NCBI GenBank assembly: GCA_045636705.1
Contig: JAZTYA010000034.1
Span: forward strand, 1-54,382
Direction: 5' to 3'
From: SFWF01 sp045636705
Lineage (GTDB): Bacteria > Bacillota > Clostridia > Oscillospirales > Acutalibacteraceae
DNA: 54,382 bases
Shown: positions 25,002 through 32,899 of the stretch, piece by piece
How the letters are laid out: each line of letters begins with the position of its first letter
Numbering within the stretch: position 1 is the stretch's first letter
Notes under the pieces: generated by a model
Database searches by the model: none
What the model saw: the letters and a program-made list of their open reading frames with translations, nothing else
Told to the model about the DNA's origin: nothing
Program-made: the position numbers and the translations under genes

Positions 25002-25511
25002 TTAAATTAAAGTAATTAAATAAGGAATTACGTAGGTTACAAAAGAAACTATAAGTCCTGCGGTTAAAACACCTAAGAAAATGGTTAGGCAAGCCTTTGA
25101 TTTTTTAATGTTTAGAATGTTTGCAACCAAGGCTCCTGTCCAAGCGCCTGTACCTGGAAGGGGAATAGCAACGAAAGCAAAGAGACCCCAAAAACTTGCT
25201 GTGTCAACGCTTTTACTTTTCTTTTGCGCCTTTTCGTCAAGCTTGGTTATCAATTTACTCATCCATAAGAAGTTGGTTTTCTTAATAAAATCGAAAATCT
25301 TTCTTATAAATATAAGCACAAACGGAATAGGAAGCACGTTTCCTATAATACAAATAGGTAAAGCAACGTACCACTCAACCCCTAAAATTGCCGCCGCAAT
25401 AAGTCCGCCGCGGAGCTCCAAAATAGGAAGCAGAGAAATTAAAAAGATAATAAGTTCAGGTGAGAGCCATGACTTAAAAAAGTCTGTAAGGCTTTGAATA
25501 ATTGAATCCAT
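25002..25511 (-). CDS. Small multidrug export family membrane protein (COG2426-type)
   Basis: 169 residues with four to five membrane spans. The motifs LPILELRGGLIAA near the start and FVAIPLPGTGAWTGAL in the middle are the signature of the 'putative small multi-drug export' family. The actual function of this family is poorly established. Start ATG with AAAGGAGC upstream. It is the last gene of the minus-strand operon, 11 nt after the CinA-N-like gene. Confidence 0.8.
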   Translation of the reverse strand: MDSIIQSLTDFFKSWLSPELIIFLISLLPILELRGGLIAAAILGVEWYVALPICIIGNVLPIPFVLIFIRKIFDFIKKTNFLWMSKLITKLDEKAQKKSKSVDTASFWGLFAFVAIPLPGTGAWTGALVANILNIKKSKACLTIFLGVLTAGLIVSFVTYVIPYLITLI

Positions 25512-25522
25512 AAAAAGCTCCT

Positions 25523-26407
25523 TTAACTAAACAACCAAGTTTCTATTGCTTTAATAATACCGTTATCCGAATTGCTTAAAGATAAACTACCGTTAACAAG
25601 AGGTATATAAACGAAGAAATACGCCATTACACCAAAGGCAATTAAAAGCAGAATAACAACTATAAGCAATGCTAGGTCTCCGGTCTTTTTCTTGCGCTTT
25701 TTTGAAGGAAGGTCCCTTTCGTTATCTTCAGGCTCAACAGGGTCATTGTCTATGTTTTGAGCTTTATTGATAACAAGGTTTGTACCGGGAGCCGAGAAAA
25801 TGCCGTTGCCGATGGTTGACTCTGTAACGGTGGGCACAGAAAATCCTGTTTGCTCAGGTTCTTTAGTTTCTTCTGTGTCTAAAGGAGTCTCTTCGTTGGT
25901 TTCTTCGGTTGTAAGATTTCCATATTGTCTGCGCTTTTTATAAGCGTCAATTTGAGATACATCAAATATATATTGATGTACAAGAGATTTCATGATTTCA
26001 TGACGAAGAGGTCTTTCATCGGTTATCATAATAATTGACTGGTCGCCGCTTTCTAAAATGCATCCGCCAAAAGCTCCGGATTTCGAAACAAGCGGAACAG
26101 CGGTTTTAGGAATAAGGATTTCCTCGTCGGAGATTATATTGCATTCTTCCTTATCTGCAGAAACAAGTTCAAATCCTACGGCATCTGAAACCGAAGCGAT
26201 ACCCGAATTTTCGCCTAAAACATTAGATACAACTATTATAATTTGGCTTCTGTCAAGGTCACCGGCTAAGGTGTTGATTAATTCTTCCTTTGTGCTTGCC
26301 GCGTTTTTGAAAATTCTCATACGACAGTAGCCGCTTAAATTGAATTCCATTTCAAAATCGCTTTGTGTGTTATAGTAAATTATATCAACCTTTAAATTCG
26401 GAATCAT
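25523..26407 (-). CDS. Membrane-anchored protein with a degenerate CinA-N (MoCF-like) domain
   Basis: 294 residues. Residues about 36-150 follow the order of the CinA N-terminal MoCF domain: a helix TKEELINTLAGDLDRSQIIIVV, then PKTAVPLVSKSGAFGGCILE (compare P-NPVGTAPGF in CinA), then IIMITDERPLRHEIMKSLV (compare LPGPPREMKPMF). The GGLGPTxDD signature is not conserved (SNVLGENSG instead), so catalysis is doubtful. A Glu/Thr-rich linker (about 165-235), a basic KKRKKK stop-transfer and one membrane span (about 244-267) follow, with a short outer tail. It lies 33 nt after the CinA-C/sortase gene, so the two halves of CinA are neighbours here. The domain call is by pattern. Confidence 0.6.
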   Translation of the reverse strand: MIPNLKVDIIYYNTQSDFEMEFNLSGYCRMRIFKNAASTKEELINTLAGDLDRSQIIIVVSNVLGENSGIASVSDAVGFELVSADKEECNIISDEEILIPKTAVPLVSKSGAFGGCILESGDQSIIMITDERPLRHEIMKSLVHQYIFDVSQIDAYKKRRQYGNLTTEETNEETPLDTEETKEPEQTGFSVPTVTESTIGNGIFSAPGTNLVINKAQNIDNDPVEPEDNERDLPSKKRKKKTGDLALLIVVILLLIAFGVMAYFFVYIPLVNGSLSLSNSDNGIIKAIETWLFS

Positions 26408-26440
26408 ATTTAAATCTCCTTATTATTTTGGGGAAAATGT

Positions 26441-28420
26441 TTATGGATTCGATGTCGTATTTGAAGAACTTGATTCAGCAACCGTACTTGTCACTGAAAC
26501 TGTACTCGACGTATCGGTCGTACTTGTTGTTCCCGATGTGTCTGTAGTTGAAGATGCGTCAGAGGCAACGTCACTTGTAGTCTCAGAAGAGGAAGTAGCT
26601 GAATTCTGAATAGCAGACAAGAGATAGTCGGGAATAACAGAAGTCTCAGAAGGTTTGTATCCATCTAATCCCTTTGCGTCATACCAAGCTTGAGGATATC
26701 TTGGGTTAGGATTAAGCACAACCTTGAAGTTTGCGTTTTCAGCATCGGTTTTGCTTATTTTCTTACCCATAACAACAAGTCTTGAGTTTTCAAATGTTGC
26801 TTTTTCATCTTCGCAGGTTACAAGGGTAACTATTTGGTCGTCTTCGCGGATTTTTACGTTTGTAACCAAAAGTGAACGCTCCAGAGATTCCGCTATCCAT
26901 GAAAGGAAGTGTTCGCCCGAAGAGAAGGAAGAACGAGTAAACCCGTAAAGATATCCGTTATCATCCTTTGATGTTGCATTCATTACCATAACAGAGAAGA
27001 TAGCGTAATATTCAACACCTTCGGGAGTAGTAATCTTAAAGGTTGGGTTTTCCTTATAGAAGTTAGCACTCTTATATTGTTTAAGAGTTCCAAACATGGA
27101 GCCGTCTTTCATATTATGACCATAAATGGTAAGATTTTGACTTTTGCTTTCTGCGGTTAGGTTATTTCTATAGTCCAGGAAAAGTGCGCCGTATCGGTTG
27201 CTTTCGCCATACATGTTATGGTCTAGGTAGAAATCGTTGTTGTCTGTCTGATAGACAGGAAGGTCAACGGCGGTATTTTCAATTGTTATCCAAGCTTTGA
27301 TATCAGGGTTCTCTTTAGCCAAAATATCAAAGAGTTTAGGAATGTTAGACTGATTTATAACAAGGTCATCATATAAGTCTTGAATGTTGGTTATAGCCGA
27401 ATGTTGTCTGCTGTCAGAAATAAAATGACAACCTAAAACAATGGCAGAAACAGCAAAAGCAGTCAAGGAAACTACAAAAATAAGTCTAGTAGTAACGTCC
27501 TTTGCGCTGTTTGTTTTAAAATTGAACTTTTCTATAAAGTTTGAGAAGAATTTAGTGATGTTTGCAAAATTTATAGATTTAAAGAAGTTAACGATTTTTG
27601 CAACGAAAGGTGTCTTATTTAAGTCTTCAGAATCATCGTTATCTACGGCTTCTTCTTTTTCCGGAGAATCTTCGTCCGAAACGATTTCTTCTTTTTCTGC
27701 AACCTCTTCAGTCTGGTTGCTTTCTTTAATTTCTTCAAGCTCTGCTTCTTCATCTTCCTCTTCATCATCTAACGGAAGGAAAACGTTTTTGGGAAGAAAG
27801 GCGTCGGTCTTTTCGGCCTTGCTTGGCTTAGTTTCTTGTTTCGCTGCATCAAACGGAACAAAGCAGGCAGGAATTTCAGGATAAGACTCGACGTAAAGCT
27901 TTACTAACTCAAGCGCTTCAAGGCAGGCTTCTGTACGAATCTTTTCTCTTGAATAAAGTGAAGAAATATTAAGTTCTTTTACAAAGTAACCGTCCTTATC
28001 GGCAATTCCTAAAAAGACAAGACCGATAGGCTTGCCTTCGTCGGCAGTGGGACCTGCATTTCCGGTAATGCCTATGCCAATAGCGGATTCGCTTAAAGCT
28101 CTAACGTTTTTAGCAAGATACATAGCGGTTTCTTTGCTGATTGCACCCTGCTGTTTTAAAACCTCAGCAGGAACCGAAAGGGTTTCTTCTTTAATTCTTG
28201 AAGAATAAGCAGAAACACCAAGCTCAAAAATTTCGGAAGAGCCTGAAACGGACGTTATAAGGGAAGAGAACATACCGCTTGTGCAGGATTCTGCAGAGGA
28301 GATTTTAAGATTCTTTTCGCGCAATAAACCTACAACCGTAGCGGCAAGGTTTGCAAGCGTTTCTTGAATAGTAGCATCATCTGAAACTGGGTTATTTTGA
28401 TTTATGTTTTGATTTTCCAT
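26441..28420 (-). CDS. CinA-C (NMN deamidase-type) - transmembrane - class B-like sortase fusion
   Basis: 659 residues from ATG at 28420 (GGAGGAAAC upstream; an in-frame TTG at 28432 lies in the ribosome site). Residues 17-178 are a complete CinA-C/PncC domain: SSAESCTSG (41-49), GVSAYS with Tyr72, GITGNAGP (118-124). Next come a long acidic linker (about 195-270), a basic amphipathic stretch and one membrane span (about 311-333). Residues about 365-555 are a sortase: YGHN with His435, VTLVTC with Cys536 and NSR with Arg547, the full catalytic triad, nearest to class B. A Ser/Thr-rich tail (607-659) ends the protein. Predicted topology: CinA-C inside, sortase outside. It sits between thiI and a CinA-N-like gene. 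The frame is continuous, so this is a real fusion in the sequence given. Confidence 0.88.
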   Translation of the reverse strand: MENQNINQNNPVSDDATIQETLANLAATVVGLLREKNLKISSAESCTSGMFSSLITSVSGSSEIFELGVSAYSSRIKEETLSVPAEVLKQQGAISKETAMYLAKNVRALSESAIGIGITGNAGPTADEGKPIGLVFLGIADKDGYFVKELNISSLYSREKIRTEACLEALELVKLYVESYPEIPACFVPFDAAKQETKPSKAEKTDAFLPKNVFLPLDDEEEDEEAELEEIKESNQTEEVAEKEEIVSDEDSPEKEEAVDNDDSEDLNKTPFVAKIVNFFKSINFANITKFFSNFIEKFNFKTNSAKDVTTRLIFVVSLTAFAVSAIVLGCHFISDSRQHSAITNIQDLYDDLVINQSNIPKLFDILAKENPDIKAWITIENTAVDLPVYQTDNNDFYLDHNMYGESNRYGALFLDYRNNLTAESKSQNLTIYGHNMKDGSMFGTLKQYKSANFYKENPTFKITTPEGVEYYAIFSVMVMNATSKDDNGYLYGFTRSSFSSGEHFLSWIAESLERSLLVTNVKIREDDQIVTLVTCEDEKATFENSRLVVMGKKISKTDAENANFKVVLNPNPRYPQAWYDAKGLDGYKPSETSVIPDYLLSAIQNSATSSSETTSDVASDASSTTDTSGTTSTTDTSSTVSVTSTVAESSSSNTTSNP

Positions 28421-28434
28421 TGTTTCCTCCAAAA

Positions 28435-29604
28435 TTAGTCAATGTAACTGTACTCTGTTTGGTTAATTGCGGTTTCAATTAGTCTTTCTATATCCAAATT
28501 AGCTTCTGCTTGTTCACAAAGCTCGGTTGTAGGCCTTGTTTTAGGGTGCTTTGGAGTAAAGACGGTACAACAGTCTTCGTAAGGTAAACAGGAAGTTTCA
28601 AAAGCGTCAATCTTCCTTGATACCGCAATGATTTCTTCCTTGTCGCTACCGATAAGGGGACGAAGCACAGGAATATTTATTACAGCTTCGGTACAAGCAA
28701 TAGCGGGAAGGGTCTGACATGCAACCTGACCTAAGCTTTCTCCGGTGATAAGAGCGCCGCTATATTGTTTTTTAGCTAACCTTTCGGCAATACGCATCAT
28801 CATACGACGCATAATAAGTGTAAAATACTCTTCGGGACAACATTTAACGATTTCTTCTTGAATTTCGGTAAAGGGGACAATGGCAAGTTTCATAGTGCCA
28901 CTGTATGCCGCAACCTTTGAAAGAAGGGTTTTAACCTTTTGTTCGGCACGAGGACTGGTATAAGGCGGACTTGCAAAATGAATTGCATCAAGCTTAAGAC
29001 CGCGCTTTGCCATTGTCCAAGCCGCAACGGGACTGTCAATACCACCTGAAATAAGAATAGTAGCTTTTCCTGCGGTACCAACAGGAAGTCCGCCTGCGCC
29101 GTGAATTTGACCTGCGCGAATATATGCCGAATGGTCACGGATTTCAACCGTTACAACACAGTCGGGATTATGGACATTAACCCTTAAATGCGGATATGCA
29201 GAAAGAAGTGCCGCGCCAACCTTTGCACTGATTTCAGGAGAGGTTAGCGGGAATTTTTTATCGGCTCTTTTTGCTTCAACCTTAAAGGTTTTAATGCTCT
29301 TTAAGGTGTCTGCAAGATAAACGGGTGCGGTTTTTAAAATATCATCCATATTTTTCTCGGCTACACAAGCAACCGAAAAAGCCGCAATACCAAAAACCTT
29401 TGAAACGGCAGTTAAAGCATCATCAAAGTTATATAGGTCCTCTTGCGGTTCAACAAATATTGTTGACTGTGACTTTGTTATATTCACATCGCCAAGATGA
29501 GATAGGTTTCTTTTAAGATTTTTAATAAGAGTATCTTCAAAGGTGCGACGATTAAGGCCCTTTAAAGCAAGCTCGCCATTTTTTATAAGTATAATTCTTT
29601 TCAT
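28435..29604 (-). CDS. thiI: tRNA 4-thiouridine synthase ThiI
   Basis: 389 residues: an NFLD/THUMP N-terminal region (about 1-165) and a PP-loop ATPase domain with SGGIDSPVA (about 184-192). It lacks the C-terminal rhodanese domain of the E. coli type, as usual in Firmicutes. In that form sulfur comes directly from a dedicated cysteine desulfurase, and such a gene lies immediately upstream. It adenylates U8 of tRNA for thiolation and may also feed thiamine thiazole synthesis. It lies 6 nt after the desulfurase stop. Confidence 0.94.
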   Translation of the reverse strand: MKRIILIKNGELALKGLNRRTFEDTLIKNLKRNLSHLGDVNITKSQSTIFVEPQEDLYNFDDALTAVSKVFGIAAFSVACVAEKNMDDILKTAPVYLADTLKSIKTFKVEAKRADKKFPLTSPEISAKVGAALLSAYPHLRVNVHNPDCVVTVEIRDHSAYIRAGQIHGAGGLPVGTAGKATILISGGIDSPVAAWTMAKRGLKLDAIHFASPPYTSPRAEQKVKTLLSKVAAYSGTMKLAIVPFTEIQEEIVKCCPEEYFTLIMRRMMMRIAERLAKKQYSGALITGESLGQVACQTLPAIACTEAVINIPVLRPLIGSDKEEIIAVSRKIDAFETSCLPYEDCCTVFTPKHPKTRPTTELCEQAEANLDIERLIETAINQTEYSYID

Positions 29605-29610
29605 ATCAGT

Positions 29611-30750
29611 TTATTTTACCCTTTTAAGTTTGTTTATAGCTAAATTAAGTCCTTCTGCCAAGCGGTCCGCATCTTCTTTTTTGTTAAATCTTGAAAAGCT
29701 TATGCGAAGAGCGCTGTCAACTCGGTTCATAGGCAGTCCCATTTCGGACAAAACACCGCTTAGGCTTCCCTTAGAACAAGCGCTTCCCGAAGAAACAATA
29801 ATACCTAAACTATCAAGAAAATGGAGCAAGGTTTCAGACCTTATTCCCGGCAAGGAAATGTTTATAATATAAGGAAGAGAGTCTTCGGATGAGTTGAACT
29901 TTACTTCGGGAATTTTTTCAAGCAGAGCCTTTGTGTAGGAGTTCAAATCCTTTATGTTTTCAAGTTCGGATTGAACTGGGGGCAGAGCCTTAACGGCGCC
30001 GTCTAATGCGGCAATTAAAGGCACGGGCTCGGTGCCCGGTCGAAGACCTAACTGTTGACCACCACCAAAAACAGTAGGGGATATAGTGACACCCTTTTTC
30101 TTATAAAGAATACCGATTCCTTTTGGAGCGTGTATCTTATGACCGCTTGCGGTAAGAAGGTCAACTCCTAAAGAGGAAGGGTTAATCTGCATTTTGCCAA
30201 AGGCTTGTACTGCATCGGTGTGTATTAAAGCGGGCGCGTTTGCCTTTTTAACCGCATCGGCAATACGTTTTACAGGTTGGATAGCACCCGTTTCGTTATT
30301 TACGAGCATAATGCTAACAAGAATGGTTCTATCGTTAACGGCCGAGTAAATGTCTTCGGCTAAAACAGAACCGTTATTGTTGGGTTTAAGATATATAACC
30401 TCAAAGCCTTTTTCTTCCAAAGACTTCATAGTATTAGCAACCGAAGGATGCTCAATAGAGGTAGTAACAATGCGTTTTCCACGCTTTTGCCTTGAAGCGA
30501 CAGCGCCTAAAATTGCTATGTTGTTAGCTTCGGTTCCACCGCTTGTGAAAAATATTTCATCATCACGACAAGAAAGAAACTTTGAAACGGTCTTTTTGCA
30601 ATCCAAAATAATGTTTTCAGCGTTAATGCCAAGCGAATGTAGGGAAGAGGGATTGCCCCAATCTTCTTGCAAGGCTTTAAGCAGGGAGATTTCAGATTGT
30701 GCACAAGGTTTGGTTGTAGCGCTATTGTCTAAATAAGAAATGTTTTGCAA
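29611..30750 (-). CDS. Cysteine desulfurase (IscS/NifS family, probable ThiI partner)
   Basis: 379 residues, PLP enzyme of aminotransferase class V. Motifs: YLDNSATTKP, TSGGTEANN, SIEHPSV, HTDAVQAFGK, the PLP lysine in SGHKIHAPKG, and the catalytic Cys in SSGSACSKG. It removes sulfur from cysteine as a persulfide. Adjacency to thiI suggests the Bacillus NifZ-like role of supplying sulfur for tRNA thiolation rather than general Fe-S assembly; no iscU/sufU is nearby. The start is TTG at 30748-30750 with GGGGG upstream. First gene of the operon. Confidence 0.93.
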   Translation of the reverse strand: MQNISYLDNSATTKPCAQSEISLLKALQEDWGNPSSLHSLGINAENIILDCKKTVSKFLSCRDDEIFFTSGGTEANNIAILGAVASRQKRGKRIVTTSIEHPSVANTMKSLEEKGFEVIYLKPNNNGSVLAEDIYSAVNDRTILVSIMLVNNETGAIQPVKRIADAVKKANAPALIHTDAVQAFGKMQINPSSLGVDLLTASGHKIHAPKGIGILYKKKGVTISPTVFGGGQQLGLRPGTEPVPLIAALDGAVKALPPVQSELENIKDLNSYTKALLEKIPEVKFNSSEDSLPYIINISLPGIRSETLLHFLDSLGIIVSSGSACSKGSLSGVLSEMGLPMNRVDSALRISFSRFNKKEDADRLAEGLNLAINKLKRVK

Positions 30751-30778
30751 AATAATCCCCCTTTATAATTTCAATATA

Positions 30779-30807
30779 ATTATAATATAAAATTATAAAT
30801 AATACAA
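30779..30807 (-). promoter_or_regulatory. Promoter for the desulfurase-thiI operon
   Basis: Minus strand: TTGTAT (plus-strand 30802-30807), 17-bp spacer, TATAAT (30779-30784). The surrounding sequence is almost pure A/T. Confidence 0.6.
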
Positions 30808-30853
30808 TAACAAATTGTTAATTTTGCCGTTAAAAAAATTATAAAAATAATGC

Positions 30854-30882
30854 TTGCATTTTCCTGTAAGTTGTGGTACAAT
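30854..30882 (+). promoter_or_regulatory. Promoter for rplS
   Basis: TTGCAT (30854-30859), 17-bp spacer, TACAAT (30877-30882) preceded by TTGTGG, an extended -10 element shared with the pyr and tRNA promoters. Confidence 0.75.
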
Positions 30883-30889
30883 ATTCGAG

Positions 30890-31008
30890 CATTTGATTAC
30901 ACTTGTTTCCTTACAAGTGGGTTTGATGCCGAAATTTCGACATTAAAGCGGACGGTCCTCTGTTTATCTTAAAGTATGAACGTCTGAACAATTAGGGAGG
31001 AAAAAAAG
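30890..31008 (+). promoter_or_regulatory. Structured 5' leader of rplS (probable L19 leader)
   Basis: About 120 nt between promoter and start codon hold three potential helices: ACTTGT/ACAAGT (30901-30906 with 30913-30918), CGAAA/TTTCG (30930-30939) extended by ATG/CAT, and CGGACG/CGTCTG with one wobble (30949-30954 with 30981-30986). L19 mRNAs of Firmicutes are known to carry an autoregulatory leader. The assignment to that family is inferred from position and structure only. Confidence 0.55.
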
Positions 31009-31350
31009 ATGGACGCTGTAAAAAATTTAACAGCAGATTTGATTAAGGAGGATGCTCCTTCGGTCAAAATCGGAACCACCGTTCGTGTTCACGTAAAGAT
31101 TCGCGAAGGTGAAAGAGAAAGAATTCAGGTATTTGAGGGTACTGTTATTGCAAAGAATAACAGTGGAATTGCTGAAACATTTACCGTAAGAAGAATTTCC
31201 TACGGCGTAGGTGTTGAGCGTGTATTCCCCGTTCACTCACCCAATGTAGCAAAGGTTGAAACCGTAAGAAACGGTCGTGTTCGCAGAGCAAAGCTTTACT
31301 ATCTGCGTGACCGTGTCGGCAAGGCTGCAAAGGTTAAGGAGTCTGTATAA
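31009..31350 (+). CDS. rplS: 50S ribosomal protein L19
   Basis: 113 residues. The blocks VRVHVKIREGERERIQVFEG, FTVRRISYGVGVERVFP and RVRRAKLYYLRD are the full L19 signature. L19 sits at the 30S-50S interface. GGGAGG lies 9 nt before ATG. It heads a ribosome/secretion cluster with lepB, rbgA and rnhB, an order known in Firmicutes. Confidence 0.97.
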   Translation: MDAVKNLTADLIKEDAPSVKIGTTVRVHVKIREGERERIQVFEGTVIAKNNSGIAETFTVRRISYGVGVERVFPVHSPNVAKVETVRNGRVRRAKLYYLRDRVGKAAKVKESV

Positions 31351-31378
31351 GGCTCCGGATTTAACCGGATTCGTCGAA

Positions 31379-31410
31379 GGAGAACGCAAACGCGCTCTCC
31401 TTTTTTTCTT
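31379..31410 (+). terminator. Terminator after rplS
   Basis: Stem GGAGA-A-CGC / GCG-C-TCTCC with one internal mismatch (31379-31387 with 31392-31400) and a T-run at 31401-31407. It probably reduces, not abolishes, transcription into lepB, which has no obvious promoter of its own. Confidence 0.8.
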
Positions 31411-31437
31411 AAAATTAAACGTAAGGTGGTGTTTTGT

Positions 31438-32040
31438 TTGGAAAAATATGTTAGTAAACACACTGTGAAAAAAGACCTTAAAAAATCGCTTTTTGACTGG
31501 TTAGATACAATTGTTATAGCAGTGATAGTAGTTGTTTTTATCACTACTGTTATTTTTAGAACTGCAACCATAATAGGAGATTCAATGCAAAACACCTTTT
31601 TTGAGGGAGAAAAGGTCATAATAACTAAGCTTTTTTATGAGCCTAAGCCTAAAGACGTGGTGGTTGTTTCGCGTAATTTTTATAACGTTACCGACCACGG
31701 CAGTTATCAGGAACCAATAATTAAAAGGGTTATTGCAACAGGCGGAATGTATGTTGATATCGATTTCGAAAAGGGCGAAGTTTATACAGGCTATACACAG
31801 TCTGATATGAATGTGCTTTATGAACCGTATATTAAAGCGCTGACCCATAAAAAAGGAGACGTTGAGTTTCCAATTTTTGTTCCCGAAGGCAAGGTTTTCG
31901 TTCTAGGTGATAACAGAGCGGATTCGCTTGACAGCCGTTATTCCGAAATTGGTCTTGTAGATGAAAAGGATATACTCGGCAAGGTAATATTAAGAATTTT
32001 CCCCTTTGACAGAATCGGAGGAGTTTTTAACTATGAGTGA
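31438..32040 (+). CDS. lepB: Signal peptidase I
   Basis: About 200 residues. One N-terminal membrane anchor (about 17-40), the catalytic serine in IGDSMQNT, the catalytic lysine in IIKRVIATGG, and the conserved box VLGDNRADSLDSR are present. It cleaves signal peptides outside the membrane. GTG codons at 31426 and 31429 are in frame but lie inside the AAGGTGGTG ribosome site, so the TTG at 31438 is the better start. It overlaps rbgA by 8 nt. Confidence 0.93.
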   Translation: MEKYVSKHTVKKDLKKSLFDWLDTIVIAVIVVVFITTVIFRTATIIGDSMQNTFFEGEKVIITKLFYEPKPKDVVVVSRNFYNVTDHGSYQEPIIKRVIATGGMYVDIDFEKGEVYTGYTQSDMNVLYEPYIKALTHKKGDVEFPIFVPEGKVFVLGDNRADSLDSRYSEIGLVDEKDILGKVILRIFPFDRIGGVFNYE

Positions 32041-32899
32041 TATGCAAAACATTCAGTGGTTCCCCGGGCATATGACTCGCACTAAAAGAAAAATACAGGA
32101 AGTTTTGCCTATAATTGATGCGGTAGCAGAAATTGTAGATGCAAGAATACCCATAAGCAGCAGAAACCCTGATTTAAAGGAAATAATCAAGGATAAACCG
32201 CTGCTTATTCTTCTTAATAAGTGCGATATGGCAGACCCTAAAGAAACTGCTCGTTGGATAGAGTACTACAAAAGTCAAAATATTCCGGCAATTCCCGTTG
32301 ACTGTAAAACAGGCAAGGGGATTAATAACTTTAAGGATAAAATCAAGGAGATTTTGGCCGATAAGTTAGAGGAATTTAAAGCCAAAGGAATGGTAGGAAA
32401 GCCCCTTCGTGTAATGGTTGTAGGCATTCCAAACGTCGGCAAATCTTCCTTTATAAACCGTATTGCAGGCGGCAACAGAGCTAAGGCGGAAAACCGTCCC
32501 GGGGTTACCAGAGGCAACCAGTGGGTCACAGTTGAAAAACAACTTGAATTACTTGACACACCGGGTGTGCTTTGGCCTAAGTTTGACGACCAGGCGGTTG
32601 GCGAAAGATTAGCCTTTACAGGAGCCGTAAAGGATAAGGTTTTAGACATCGAACTTTTAAGTATGCGCCTTTTGGATAACCTAGCTTTAAACTATAGGGA
32701 TATGCTTATCGAAAGGTACGGAAACCTTGACTTTGAACTCGATTCCTATGATTTGCTTTGTCAAATCGGCAAAAAACGCGGCATGGTTATTCGTGGAGGA
32801 GAAACCGATACAGAGCGTGCCGCAGCAATGCTTTTAGAGGAATACAGAAACTGCAAAATAGGCAAAATTACCCTTGAAAGGATAGAAGGAAATGCCTGA
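32033..32899 (+). CDS. rbgA: Ribosome biogenesis GTPase RbgA (YlqF)
   Basis: 288 residues. This is a circularly permuted GTPase: G4 (LLNKCDMADP) precedes G1 (GIPNVGKSSFINRI) and G3 (DTPGVLWPKF). The N-terminal IQWFPGHMTRTKRKI is the family hallmark, and the C-terminal ANTAR-like region follows. It acts late in 50S assembly. A TTG at 32006 is open in frame, but GGAGGAG (32017-32023) points to ATG 32033. Overlaps of 8 nt with lepB and with rnhB suggest coupled translation. Confidence 0.95.
   Translation: MSDMQNIQWFPGHMTRTKRKIQEVLPIIDAVAEIVDARIPISSRNPDLKEIIKDKPLLILLNKCDMADPKETARWIEYYKSQNIPAIPVDCKTGKGINNFKDKIKEILADKLEEFKAKGMVGKPLRVMVVGIPNVGKSSFINRIAGGNRAKAENRPGVTRGNQWVTVEKQLELLDTPGVLWPKFDDQAVGERLAFTGAVKDKVLDIELLSMRLLDNLALNYRDMLIERYGNLDFELDSYDLLCQIGKKRGMVIRGGETDTERAAAMLLEEYRNCKIGKITLERIEGNA

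Noticed and set aside
25523..28420. The CinA-N-like and CinA-C/sortase genes as one frameshifted cinA
   Set aside because: Each gene has its own ribosome site, start and membrane span, and the domain order on the strand (CinA-C first) is the reverse of cinA.
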